Positions 12,201-22,044 are shown, counted from the stretch's first letter. The stretch: 64,000 nt of DNA from Pogona vitticeps (GCF_051106095.1 NC_135785.1:210867045-210931044), one strand, 5' to 3'. The notes: generated from the sequence alone by a model not told the origin. Made by a program: numbers and translations.

Positions 12201-15200
12201 GTGTTTTGTTGTGGATGTATTGTTTTGATGAGGAGGGGAGATTATCTGTCCCTGTGGTTTTGTTGAGTTTTGTTGAGTTTCAGACATTCCTCCTTCCGGT
12301 TGAAGTTTTGTTTATGCTTGTGGATTTCAATGGCTTCCCTGTGCAGTCTGACGTAATGATTGCTGGTGTTGTCCAGTATTTCAGTATTTCGGAAGGAGGA
12401 ATGTCTGAAACTCAACAAAACCTGGCTCCCAGCTCTCAAAAACACAGAGTGCAAAAGGTCAATGAACTCTACCCAGCCACAAGGTCAGGGGATTACTGCA
12501 CACAAAAGACCAGCTAATGACACCCATCAACCACAGGGACAGATAATCTCCCCTCCTCATCAAAACAATACATCCACAACAAAACACATTAATCAACCAT
12601 CTCCTGATTAGGACAATAGCCTACCTCACAAACTAGCCTTCTCACAGCCATAAATACTCCACCCACTCTCAAGCCTACCCAGAGCACAGTTTGCTGTCCT
12701 CTGAAGATGCCGGCCACAGAGACTGGCGAAACGTTAGGAAGAACCACTTTCAGAACACGGCCAAGAAGCCCGAAAAACCCACAACAACCATTTTATACAG
12801 TTGATCTATCTCCAATAGATCTTTATGTACTTGATCTATCTCCATTAAATCTTCCTGGCTATTTTAAATTAATTTTGCTGGTTTTATCCCTTTATCTTCC
12901 CTTAGCACAGCTAAGGTTCTCCTCAGCTTTAGGACTGGAGTTAAATATCCTGCCTTTTCCCCTCTACTTCTCTCCAGCCCTTCTTTTGGTTGGCATATAT
13001 CATCCTCCACCCTCACATTTCCTTGTTCATAATTCTCTGTATCCTGTGGAATAAAGTCCTTCTTTAGTTGCGCATTGAATGCTTTCACATCTTCATTATG
13101 GGATCTTACTATTTCTAAGATTGCTTGAAGGGTAGATTTTGTTTCATCCCAAAATTTTCCTTGTAGTAGTTTTGTGTCCCAAGATGCCAAGTATTTATAT
13201 TCCAAGTAAAATACGTCTAGTAGCTTAAAGCAATCAGTGTAGTTCCACCAATGATTGGTTCAATAAATCACTCTGACGTAAGTTGGCAGCCTTGTTCATT
13301 CGATGCTTGTATTAGACTTTCCAGAGTTAATTGTCTATGTTTTGGTCAGTTCTCAGGAAAAAAAATGGAGAGTCAAAACAAGAGTTCAAAGTTTGAGTAT
13401 TCAAGGTCATGCTCTGGGCGTTTTGCCAACTCTGTAGATAGTCAAAACAATTTAAAACTCCCAGCATCATTAGGCTAAAATAGTTTAAAGAGGAGAATTT
13501 CTTAATTTTAACTTCAAAATACTACTGAACTTCCTTCCTTGAAGTACAGTGGTGCCTCGCTTAACAGGCGCCCCGTTTAATGACGAATCCGCATAGCGAT
13601 GTGGATCTTGCAATCGCAAAAGTGATCGCATTGCGATGTTCCCTATGGGCTCCCCTGCGCTCCTTCCCAGCTGGCCGAAAAGGCCGGTGGGCGCTTTGGA
13701 AGGACCGCGGGGGAGCCCTCCCACCACTCCTTCCCAAGTGCTCGCTGGTCAGCTGGCCGAAAAAGCTGGTGGGCGCTTCGGAAGGAGTGCGGGGGAGCCC
13801 TCCCCCACGCTCCTTCCCAAGCGCCCGCCACTCAGCTGGGCGAAAATGCCGGCTAGGGCTTTGCGAGGACCGCGGGGGAGCCCTCCCCCGTGGTCCTCCC
13901 AAAGGCCCCATTTTCACACAGCTGATCGGCGGTTCCAAAATGGCTGCCCACAACGTTTTCGCACCAATTTCTCACTTACCGAGGCGGCGAAAATGGCGGC
14001 CCTGTGGAGGATTCCTGCTTAGCGGTGAGTTTACCCCCCCCATAGGAACGCATTAAACAGAGTTTAATGCTTTCCTATGGGGTTTTTCTTTCCGTATAGC
14101 GATGTTTCCGGATAGCAACGTTTTTCCTGGAACAGATTAACGTCACTATGCAGGGCACCATTGTATAATTGTTTAGTTAATGTCCAATTTATTTTCTTTG
14201 CATCTCTTGCATCTCTTTCCCCTTCTCCAGATCCACTGCTGTTCAGTTTAGTGGTTGGGCAAAAATACACTTTTTTATGTTTAAAGGGATTATTATTCCA
14301 TCCAGGAATGGTGATAGAACAATACAATTTAGATTTTATATCTCACCCAGTGGTAACAACATTGTTAAGTTGGCTGATTTATCGCTTCTTCTTTTGCCAG
14401 CTTCTGGCGACTTGCAAGCAAGCTGTTTCAGCTGCTTGTTTCCGCCCGCTGGTTGTTTGGGGAGTTTCCTGGGTAAAACGTAGGTAACTGCTGTCCCTCT
14501 CGTGATCAAGAGGCTTCTCCTCCCATTTCACCACTTGTTCGGCATGGTTTTAACCCCCTGGGGTGTCCCAAACAGGTCGGAGGTCAGCCCAGGGGAAGGA
14601 GCTCAGTCGTCCTGCTGCTGTCTCATTGCAGCGTCAAGCCGGAAGTCTACACTTTCAGGTTTTTTATGCACATGTGCAAAACTCCCTCAGAAATTTATGG
14701 AGCCTAAAAAGTCTGTTAGATTGGTCCCACCCTATGATGAATCCTCAGTTTCCTTTCAGCTACCTCTGAGGAAACATCTCTTGAATCATTTCAGACCCTT
14801 CTTTTAAAAAAAAAAAAACTTGTCATGGACTGTGTTCTCCTTGTCCTTCATTTTTTTGTTGTCTTTGTCCTATCAGTATTTCTCCTATTTTAAAAAAAGT
14901 TTTCATTGTCCCGAGGTCTTCCCCCCTTTGTTGGCTCCAACAGGCCTATTAAGAAAGTGAACCCCCTCACACTCAAAATACCTCTACTGTTTGGATGAGG
15001 GGCACCAGACAAAAACCTGACAGTTTTGCTGAAATTTTATTAAAGGGGCTATGAAAAATCACCAATCCTGTTTTAAATCTGTCTGTGGAAGAAATCACTA
15101 CATGCTGTCAACAGCATCTCTAAAGAAACAGCAACCTGTGTGTTTACACTTCCCATATTTAAGACACCATTCAAACAGCAGATACTAATGGAGGCAATTC

Positions 15201-18200
15201 TTCATTAGGATGATCCAGCATCTCAGGATACATAATCTGCACAACTGGCACCTCTCCTCGATGTTGAGCATAGGCCTTCAACAGTGAGATCTACATCTTC
15301 ACTGACATCAGTGTCTTCCTCTACGGCTAAAAAGAGGAAGAAACCTTTTGATTCTTAGGCCAGCAAACCAAGGTCCCCTCTAAGCCATCATGTGTGCGCA
15401 ACTCTGCCTTCCTCCACACAGGGAGATTTCTTCCTCCTTCATGCAGCAATCTTGTTTAACTTCTTTGGTTCTGTTCATGTCAACCCTGTGTGGTTATGTG
15501 TGGAGTCGCGAGAGAGAGAGAGAGAGAGAGAGAGGCAGAAGCAGAGCTCAGCCCAGCAGTTCTCAAAATTAGAGGGTATGTTGCAGCAAACCCAAAATGA
15601 CAAAACTGAAGATTCCTTAGTACTGAGACTTCACTGGCTTTCAGCCACTTACCAGATTGCAGCCACCTCACTCAGCAAGCTGTAGAGAAACGGTCCACTT
15701 TGTGGAAGCCTTGCTAATCTGGTGAAATAGCTCAAGGCCAATCCAGTTTCCACTAGTCTTTATCGGGAACAGCATTTACAGTTTGGGAGAGGCATTCTCC
15801 ATCCCTGAAGCATCAGCAAAAGCTCCATCACTCCCAATCCATGATGGAAACAGTGATCTCACACAAATTGTATTCCACCTTGATCAATCTCCAGATCACT
15901 GGTGCTGGAGAGAGACCTGACATGGAATCAATGCCAACTGCAATGTAACTCATATGGTTTAGAAGTCATTAACATCAAAACGAGTCAAGAGGCAGAAGAC
16001 CCATTCAGACAAAAGGTCATCCCAATCAGATTTGAGGGCTCCTGCACCAATTCTGAGGAAACCTAAGGACACTACTTCTGCACTGAGACAGAAACAAAGG
16101 CCTATGTAAACATTGAAGCCTTTGGAACCAGCAACTGAACACCATCTTTCATGCCTTCCTCAGAATCATCAGGAATGGTTCAACACTGAAGCCAAAGACC
16201 CCATGAGCTAATTTTCCTTCCAGATGGTCTTATCATTTTAAAAGGTAAAAATATGCAGTGCTCCCTTGATATCGAGAGATCATTGAAATTGAAACCAACC
16301 TCAAACCCAGCAACTAAATACTCTAAAGATGCTTCAAAGTGTTCTACCATGGAACACTGAACGAAAGAGACTCTTACCAGGCCTGCTCCATGAAAATGAG
16401 GTCCTTTTTACTCGTGGGTAAAAAAACTTAATAAAAAACTGACACTAGGTTGCTTGCAGGTGCAATTAATTGAAGATTTATTTAACCCAATGAACAGAGA
16501 TGTTAAGATTATCTTTTGTTTGTTTGGAAAGGATGAAATATTTTCAAGTAGAAATCAGAACAGCAACTTTCCATGAAAACAATAACATTCATAAAAATCA
16601 AACCAGTTATTACATACATTTTCCTGCACAAAGCAGCCTGATTCCTTCCTCACTAAAGCCATTTGAATAGATACAACAAAATAGAAATAATTTCAATAAA
16701 TAACTATAAATACAAGTTGTTCTGATTTACACTTTTAATTTCATTGTTGTTTTATGTCAGGAATTCATTGATTTTCCTTTGGTTTCTTTTATAATGTTTC
16801 ATTTCATGGTTCTTATTCTCTGTTTATGTGCTGCAGTTTAAATAAATCTTCAAATCAATTGCACTGGTGCATAGCCTCAGATAATCTCTAGTTTCACTTT
16901 TTGCCCACTGAGGTAAATAAATACCTCATTTTCACTCAATCTTCATTGAGTGCAAAGAGGCACCACAAGCCATCTTCCATTCCTGAGGGAAAGGAATAAC
17001 AGGAAATTAGCGGTACCTTGGTTTGCAAGCCTCCAAATCCAATGACTCATCAGATGCCGCCACCCCCCCTTCTCTTCTGACTACTCCGAAATCAGAGACA
17101 CATATCCACCCTCCCCATCTGAAGACTTTCAGTCTTACTCCAGTCTCATATATCAGGTGGCAAGATCAAAGAGATTCACTACATAATTTCTAGTAACAGG
17201 GAGGGCTGCAAGATTTAATTGGTATGAGGATATATTCAGCCACAGCATTGGGAATAAGAGTGGGGAATTATCAGGATGCAATGGGAGAGTACCACAGATT
17301 TCTGTGGGACAACATTCAGTCCATTTGGACAGCCTGTGTGAGGATATGTACTTTAGCTGTGACTTTTCAACAGGAGGCCCTGACACTTGCCACACAGGAG
17401 ATGCATGCAACAAGACATGCCACAGTCTGCATGACTAATGACATGTCTGCAGCAGTACACTCTGTAAATGTGCTCAGCTACACTCTGGTGGTCTTTTGGA
17501 GGACTCCAGATCACCCACATATGATCTACCATTTGATAGGGGCGGGGGGGGTTAACAGGAAGACTGACAATATAATAGATAACCTGCATAAGAAGAGGAA
17601 AACAATAAAAGGTATGGGGTTGTATTCACAGTACCAACAACATTAGTTTCACTCTCACTGAAAATGTCCGTAACACTGCCAGTTTCCCAAACTTCGCTCT
17701 GAAAGACAAAACAAACAAACAAAAAACCCATCCATCCTCCCCTCAGTCTGTCACTCCAGATTGTGTAATTGGACAATGGCAGACTGAGAAATGTGAAGAT
17801 TCACCACAAGATAAGCAGAGCATACACAATGCAGAGGATCAGTCTAACAGACCTTTTAGGCTCTGGGATGTTCTAAGGGAGTTTTGTGCAGGCTCAGAAA
17901 GAACCCATAGGTGTGAATTCACAGATGAACACTCAAAGAACTACAGTTACAGTTAAGCAACCCCCCTTCCACCCTGTCCCCCTGGATTTCTTTTACTGAT
18001 AAAACATAATAGGCCCTGTTGCTAAATACAGATGATAGTTTTCCATTCCTGGCAATATAGAAGCTAATTTTGGAAACTGGCATTTAATGCAAAGTAGCCA
18101 TATTCGTTCTAGAGAAGCTAGTATAGGCAAAGCCAATGTAGATGCTCATTAGTTTCCCCTTATTTTTCTTGAAAATTCAACTATAGAATTGCAAACCCTT

Positions 18201-18405
18201 GATGGAAGCTTGAAAGACTAACTAGATGCTAACTTTTATTTCAGATGTGTTTGAAGAGCTGACTCAACAAGTACAAGAAAAAGACTCATTGGCTTCACAA
18301 CTTAATGTCCGTCATATTGCTATAGAGCAGTTGCTAAAGAACTGTTCCAAATTGCCATGTCTACAGATGGGACGAGCAGCAATGAAATCTAACACATCCA
18401 TATAG
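3103..18405 (+). CDS. C21orf91: C21orf91/EURL homolog, four coding exons
   Basis: The spliced frame joins 3103-3226, 9644-10177, 11105-11167 and 18245-18405 (882 nt, 293 codons plus stop); the human protein is close to 297 residues. The start [13 protein letters not shown] and the end of the last exon match human EURL closely from memory. Cysteines C17, C20, C32 and C35 form two CxxC pairs, followed by H50, H57, C60, H65 and C72, which suggests a zinc-binding N-terminus (inference). The middle, about residues 100-215, is polar and less conserved. Residues 220-270 look like a coiled coil. EURL is known as an early retina and lens gene in chick and is reported to affect neuronal development and beta-catenin signalling; its biochemical activity is not settled. 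All splice sites are GT-AG and the phases agree. The next gene, CXADR, faces it tail to tail. Confidence 0.95.
3655..4105. mobile_element. GC-rich MITE-like repeat, copy 1
   Basis: The left end runs GACACTTCATATTTATATTT and the right end complements to GGGCACTTCATATTCGTATC, giving imperfect inverted ends of about 40 bp around a GC-rich core with internal self-complementarity. A related copy lies at about 5870-6312 and shares the GATACGAATATGAA end and the core motif GAGACTC near CAGCTGAG. The superfamily is not determined. Confidence 0.55.
4225..4352 (+). repeat. 5'-truncated tRNA-derived SINE tail with (AAAT)n
   Basis: The sequence GGCAATGTGTAGCCTGTATA, then ACCGCCCGGAGAGTGC and GGGGCGGTATATAAG, ends in AATAAATAAATAAATA. 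The same tail closes the full SINEs at 9250-9513 and 42268-42520. Confidence 0.75.
4353..5869. other. Intron sequence without clear elements
   Basis: Unique-looking intron sequence. A decayed interspersed-repeat tail may lie at 5540-5620 (AAAATAAATCAAATG end). No exon-like pattern was found. Confidence 0.35.
5870..6312. mobile_element. GC-rich MITE-like repeat, copy 2
   Basis: It shares with the 3655-4105 copy a GATACGAATATGAA terminal stretch, an AGACATGG outer motif, a self-complementary GC-rich core around CAGCTGAGTGGGGAGACT, and similar size. The left end is less clear. A poly-G run sits at 6219-6230. Confidence 0.5.
7058..7245 (+). repeat. tRNA-derived SINE, old copy
   Basis: The box A-like GGTGTAGTGGATAGAGTG and box B-like GAGCTCAAATCCC sit about 45 bp apart. 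The 3' part reads GAAAGCCCTATGAGAGTTGC then TTGGTTCCAACTTGATAGGA, the tail type also seen at 34-100. No poly-A or simple tail remains. Confidence 0.65.
7612..7712 (-). mobile_element. BovB (RTE) LINE 3' end fragment
   Basis: GTGTCTGACTCTTCGTGACC and CATGGACCAGAGCATGCCAG are the complement of the BovB LINE 3' end, which in cattle ends with the same GACTC..CATGG pattern. Only about 100 bp is present. A longer copy lies at the right edge of the window. Confidence 0.75.
8003..8975. mobile_element. Tigger-like element with internal 190-bp tandem array
   Basis: The left end CAGTGGTGCCTCGCACAACG follows a TA, as in the MITE family elsewhere in the window. From about 8380 the interior becomes an array: AATCAGGTGTGCACCCGTAT recurs at about 8490, 8680 and 8870. 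Each unit contains a long hairpin built on CCCATAGGAAACAATTGAGC. The array stops at about 8975 without the expected right inverted end, so the copy is truncated or the right end was lost. Confidence 0.7.
8390..8972. repeat. Tandem repeat, period 190 bp, about three units
   Basis: Direct reading gives identical landmark positions exactly 190 bases apart (8491, 8681, 8871). Units differ by few bases, so the duplication is recent. The hairpin arms flanking the short loop TCTTG are around 37 bp and nearly perfect. Confidence 0.85.
9250..9513 (-). repeat. tRNA-derived SINE, near full length
   Basis: On the minus strand it starts GAGCCTCATGGTGCAGTGGT (box A region), has box B GGGGTTCAATTCC, a middle CTTCTATCCTTCCGAGGTCG, and the tail ACCGCTCAGAGAGTGCTT with GGGGCGGTATATAAGCAGCA. 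This is the same family as 42268-42520. Confidence 0.8.
9644..10177 (+). CDS. C21orf91: C21orf91 second coding exon
   Basis: This 534-bp exon carries residues 42-219. The acceptor is TTCCCTAG|GTATACC at 9643/9644 and the donor is GAGCAAT|GTAAGT at 10177/10178. Conserved blocks include [16 protein letters not shown] at the start, [18 protein letters not shown], and [19 protein letters not shown], all recognisable from human EURL. The latter half is serine- and charge-rich and diverges. An open frame starts upstream at 9526 in intron sequence; that part is not coding. Confidence 0.95.
11105..11167 (+). CDS. C21orf91: C21orf91 third coding exon (63 bp)
   Basis: This short exon is too small to stand out as an open frame. 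The acceptor is GTTTCAG|TGAATATG and the donor ATACAAG|GTGAGT. It encodes residues 220-240, containing [18 protein letters not shown], which matches the human stretch [18 protein letters not shown]. It begins the predicted coiled coil. Phases fit both neighbours: a T from the previous exon plus TG here gives Leu. Confidence 0.93.
12049..12091 (-). ncRNA. Mirror hammerhead-like motif on minus strand
   Basis: This is the inverted-arm partner of the 12697-12739 motif. On the minus strand it reads TCCTCTGAAGATGCCAGCCA followed by the GCGAAACGTTAGGA core, so both conserved boxes and stem I pairing are present, and stem II GCCAG/CTGGC is fully paired. Confidence 0.5.
12697..12739 (+). ncRNA. Hammerhead ribozyme-like motif in Penelope arm
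   Basis: CTGAAGA at 12701-12707 matches the hammerhead CUGANGA core. A GCCGG/CTGGC stem follows (with one extra U at the base), then GAAA at 12728-12731 and a palindromic ACGT. TCCT before the core pairs with AGGA after it, giving a short stem I. The short self-complementary stem III would need a dimer. Hammerhead motifs are known in Penelope-like elements. The mirror copy lies on the minus strand at 12049-12091. Confidence 0.55.
13547..14163. mobile_element. Tigger-like MITE with GC-rich minisatellite core
   Basis: It starts CAGTGGTGCCTCGCTTAAC after TA (13545-13546) and ends GGGCACCATTG before TA (14164-14165). The interior holds three units of about 82 bp (landmark GGCCGAAAA-like at 13673, 13755 and 13838) rich in CGCGGGGGAGCCCTCCC. 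Open frames of 128-158 codons here come from the GC-rich repeat and are not genes. Confidence 0.8.
14390..17660 (+). mobile_element. DIRS-like retroelement fossil, broken
   Basis: The left part carries a CCTGGGGTGTCCCAAACAGG stretch that I associate with the ends of squamate DIRS elements. Around 14980-15180 weak gag-like, cysteine-containing peptides appear. At 17224-17500 the plus frame reads [20 protein letters not shown], similar to the C-terminal part of DIRS gag. The copy is old and broken many times. Bounds are approximate, and reverse transcriptase and recombinase parts are not evident. Confidence 0.5.
15510..15533. repeat. (GA)n microsatellite
   Basis: An uninterrupted GA dinucleotide run lies inside the DIRS fossil. 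Confidence 0.95.
18245..18405 (+). CDS. C21orf91: C21orf91 last coding exon
   Basis: The acceptor is TTTATTTCAG|ATGTG at 18244/18245. The exon encodes residues 241-293, from [20 protein letters not shown] through [18 protein letters not shown], then a short divergent end and a TAG stop at 18403-18405. This completes the coiled coil. The exon is separated from the previous one by a 7-kb intron loaded with transposons. Confidence 0.95.
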
Positions 18406-19155
18406 GTGCAGCAATGCTTGTGTTTCTCACCTTCCTTAATTTCATTCTGATGCATTTGGAAAATTCTAAACCTGTATCAGTTAGAAGGTACAAAGGATGT
18501 TACATGCATTATTTCATTTTAAACAGTTAAAAGTGTTTGGGGACCAGTTTCGGCTCTGAAAGTCACCTAGTTTCCTATTATTAACTGTGTTCTTGTAGTG
18601 ACCAGTGAGAAATATTCCAGTGTTCACTATTTCAGACTGCCTGTAAATAACATTGGAGATTAACAAGGGAAATGTTTTTAGGTATCAAGAATTGGTGGGG
18701 TAAGCAGTATTCATGAAACCTACATTTTTTTATTTATTGCAAGCAATATTTTATTACTGAAATTTTATAAAAGAAATGACTATTTTAGGTACTTTTCAGC
18801 ATCTCTTTATAAAGTTTTGAATGACAGTAAGTAACATTTTTGCCTTGTGTAAGTATTGTTTACTCTTTTTCAGGTCATTGTACTTAACTTTCATGATGAG
18901 AATTGTTTAAAAATCTTGTTTTCCAAAGACACAGACTCAGTGGCTGTAATGCATTACTTCTAGTTTTCAGCAGTGTGGAATTTTTTTGGCATGGATTGTA
19001 TCTTATCAGAAGAAATTCAAGCACAGCACCTCATTTTGGAATGACAGTTCATGTTATGTTAACATATGCAGAGCTGGAGTTCAGTTTTGTACGTGAATTT
19101 CTAAATCTTAATAGAAGTACATGACTTCAAAGAAATAAACCTATAATACCTCATA
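18406..19155 (+). other. C21orf91: C21orf91 3' UTR
   Basis: AT-rich, repeat-free sequence follows the stop. A canonical AATAAA lies at 19134-19139, so a polyadenylation site is expected about 10-30 bases on. A solo LTR begins about 0.2 kb later. The UTR end is inferred, not seen in a transcript. Confidence 0.6.
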
Positions 19156-19361
19156 AAACTGGATCTTCATCTTCTTTTATAGGACTTGTAACAAAACGCC
19201 TCTCACACGAAGGTGTTTATGCAAAGAAGAAAAGTGAGATAAAAGTTTTGTCTACACAGAACTATGGAGTGTGAGAGCTTGGAATTGTTGCTTTTTAAAG
19301 CAATGCATTAGTCATTAATTTTCACTAGTAATTTTCATGACTAAAAAGTAAATTGATGGGT

Positions 19362-20182
19362 TGTGAGACCAGAAGTGAGAGAGAGAGACCCCTCTCACGG
19401 GACTGCCTTCCACCAACCGCTGAGAAAGAAAGTCAAACCCCACCAGTTCCCCACCCAGAAAGACAAGACCACCTGGACCAGACCCGGGGAACCTAGAGAA
19501 GAGTTTAAACGAAATAATGGTTAAAGAGACTGGGACTCTCTTGGTGGACGCAGGAGAAAAAGGGCAGGAAGTAGTGGAGGCGGGGTTCCGAGATTATAAA
19601 AAGAGAAGGGGAGTTACTGGATAATTGGGAATGGATTTTGATAGAAGACCCTTGGACTGGGCAAGTGGAAAAGCTAAGGGTTGCAAAGGAAGAAGCGGAT
19701 GCACAGAGGAGAACTCACTCCCAAGCCATCTTACTGGGGTGAGAAAGAGACAAAGGAGTGGCGGAAGAAGTTAAGGGAAGAGAAGGAGAAGGTTGAGAGG
19801 GAGCAGAGAGGATGGAAAGGAGGATGTGGGAGATGCATCAGAGGGGAATTGAGAGACCCCCTGGCAGATACCCGGGAGTGTGACTGGGTGGACTTTTGAG
19901 AAGAGGGCACCACCCCCCTATTGGAAGGAGAGAAAGGATTATTATTGAACGCGGACAACCCGCCTGAGTGGCCCGGCCCTTGGAATGTTCAGAGCGGAAA
20001 CCCTTTTATGTTTGAAGATTGGAAACCCCCGGTTGACTGGTTGTTTGACTGGGAGAAAACTTGGAACACATTCGTTGATGCTGGACTGTTATTAAATAAT
20101 CCAATAAATGTTACCCCATTGCAAAACATAAGCCTGGTGATTTATTTGGAGCAAAAGTGGAGCCATACATAGAACCCTCACA
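19362..20182 (+). mobile_element. Solo LTR of a retrovirus-like element (fossil)
   Basis: The element begins TGTGAGACCAGAAGTGAG and ends AGAACCCTCACA, a TGTGAG/CTCACA inverted pair with TG..CA ends. Both sides carry the 5-bp duplication TGGGT (19357-19361 and 20183-20187). An AATAAA-type signal sits near 20103 and a TATAAA-like box near 19596. At 821 bp with no internal region it is a solo LTR. The exact target duplication points to fairly recent recombination. ERV versus Ty3/gypsy is undecided. Confidence 0.75.
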
Positions 20183-20187
20183 TGGGT

Positions 20188-21970
20188 TTCATTAATATCC
20201 TTGTTTTTTATTTTTTTAAAAAACGCCCTAAATCTTCTGAAATATGTCTGCATAATGCTCCCAATCCCTTATCAATCTCATTTTTGTAAAATCATCAGTG
20301 CCCTATGTTACTCAAGAAAAAAGGAAAAATAAAGTTTGTAAAATATTTACAAACTTCTCTGATGGCTAAATTCTGCACAAGGCATGGTTCCTTTTTTCAG
20401 CAGTTCCTTCTCAATACTCAAGCCTTACATAATAACCTCATTTATTCTCTTTCTTTATGCACTCCCCAACAATTATTTTAATTGTTTGAATAAAAACTAC
20501 TTAGCAATTTACACTGCTTATACTTGAGTTGTAGTTGAAACAAACCACTGAAGCTTTTTGTGTTAATTTCAAGAATAGATCATGCTGTGGCTTTCTGACT
20601 GCTTAATGTAATCCAAAATTTCACAATATTGACTACTTTGTCATTTTAAGTAACCTTGCCACATAAAATTATCAAAGCTTTTTGAGAAATCTTGTATTTA
20701 GTGCATATTTTAAATTCATTTCAATTGAACTGTTTGCCTTTATGCTCGATTTCTAAATCATCTGCCATCTTTCTAACTCTCTTCTGGACACAGTGCAAAC
20801 TGTCAATACATTATCTTTTATGTAATGTATTTATTTATTTATTTATTTATTTAGCTTCTGTATTGCTACATAGTTCATGGCACTCTGGGCAGTTTAAAAT
20901 TGAAATTTCAATCAAATAAAATACAGTATACTATAAACATACAATTTATAAATATAGTAATTAATCCTCTGCCACAAACAATCCAACATTAAATTAAAAA
21001 GCTTAAAATCTCAGGTCAATATTAATAAAAAAGCTGCTTTTAAAAGTATAACTTTTATCTGCTTTTTAAAGACATCATAGCTGTTCTCCAGTGTAAAAGA
21101 AGGAAAAACAGATTCTGGAAAACAGAGTGTTGGTACTTATTTGCACATTCCAGTGAAAGCTTGTCCAGTACCATTGCTGTTCTCAAGGAATAACTGCTTA
21201 TAATGGTTGGAGCGTCTTTTGTTTTGAAAACAAGGATGGGGAAATGACAGGAAGTGGAAAAAGCCAACTAGATGTGTGAATACATCTTTAAATCCTTAAA
21301 ACACATTTGTGGTTCATTTATCTGCTGAAAGCTCAGTGAATTCAATTCTCTGTTGTGCCTCCCTGAAGAGCCAGCCTATGTGGCTTTTAATCCCAACATG
21401 TGCCCAGAGGAAAGCACTGATAAACCTCTGCTGAGTGCTTGTATACCTAGAAAACATTTAAAATCATCACCAAAATCAACATGACAGCATAATTTATTTT
21501 ATTTCATGAATCACTGAGTCAGATCCAGGGCTTGATAAGGTTTTTATACAAAAGCCAGTGGTGACTGGGCATCGTGGCCCACGGTTATAGATCCTTTACG
21601 AGCATCCTTTACCATTTTAAAATTCACTCATTTGATGGACAGTCACAAGAATGGCAAAAAAAGGTATGTGTTCAGGAATTTGGCATTTCAGCAGTTTATT
21701 TTTATTTGAACAACTAGACTGATATCAACAGCAAGAGTAAAGGAAATGTTAAAGTTACTGCATGTCGCAGCAAATCTGAAATATTGTACAATGTGGAAAA
21801 ATCCCATGCATTTGCTATCAATACTAAAAACTCAAATGTTGCCCTCTAGTGCTCAAATGCTGTAACTGCTCCTGTAAACTTTCTGTGAAACTTTTCTCAC
21901 TACAGTATTTTATTTCTAAGAACCACAAAATGCTACGCATTACACAGACAATTCTGCAATGTGAAAAGCC
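20188..21970. other. Intergenic sequence with a LINE or SINE tail
   Basis: Mostly unique AT-rich sequence. A (TTTA)n run at 20826-20852 is followed by GCTTCTGTATTGCTACATAG and CACTCTGGGCAGTTTAAAAT, a minus-strand retroposon 3' end. A SINE scrap with GAATTCAATTCTCTGTTGTG lies near 21338. No exon-like sequence was seen. Confidence 0.4.
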
Positions 21971-21971
21971 A

Positions 21972-21972
<1 letters not shown>

Positions 21973-22044
<72 letters not shown>
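21973..22044. repeat. (AAT)n microsatellite at LINE 3' end
   Basis: About 24 perfect AAT units directly abut the 3' end of the minus-strand LINE at 22045, so the array probably grew from the LINE's own tail. Confidence 0.95.

Larger units (their letters stand above)
11966..12789. mobile_element. Inverted-repeat Penelope-like element with 13-bp target duplication
   Basis: The direct repeat ATTTTATACAGTT flanks the insert at 11953-11965 and 12790-12802. Arms 11999-12259 and 12529-12789 are inverted copies with about three mismatches in 261 bp. A second perfect 32-bp inverted pair lies inside, around 12275 and 12390. Both halves encode the residue string [12 protein letters not shown] or its remnant, typical of the region after the GIY-YIG endonuclease of Penelope-like elements. 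The ends AAAAACCCACAACAACC are the family terminus seen again at 48558. Confidence 0.8.
11215..13490 (-). mobile_element. Possible LINE-like sequence with an ORF1-like frame, interrupted by Penelope
   Basis: A minus-strand open frame at 12864-13205 reads [20 protein letters not shown] and continues as a charged helical segment, reminiscent of LINE ORF1 coiled coils. The stretch 11215-11350 resembles 7835-7990 at about two thirds identity by eye, suggesting a shared repeat family. An 824-bp Penelope insertion splits the block. No reverse transcriptase is seen, and the family is uncertain. Confidence 0.35.

Noticed and set aside
13561-14056. Open frames of 128-158 codons at 13.6-14.0 kb
   Set aside because: They lie inside the GC-rich minisatellite core of a Tigger-like MITE with clear inverted ends and TA targets.
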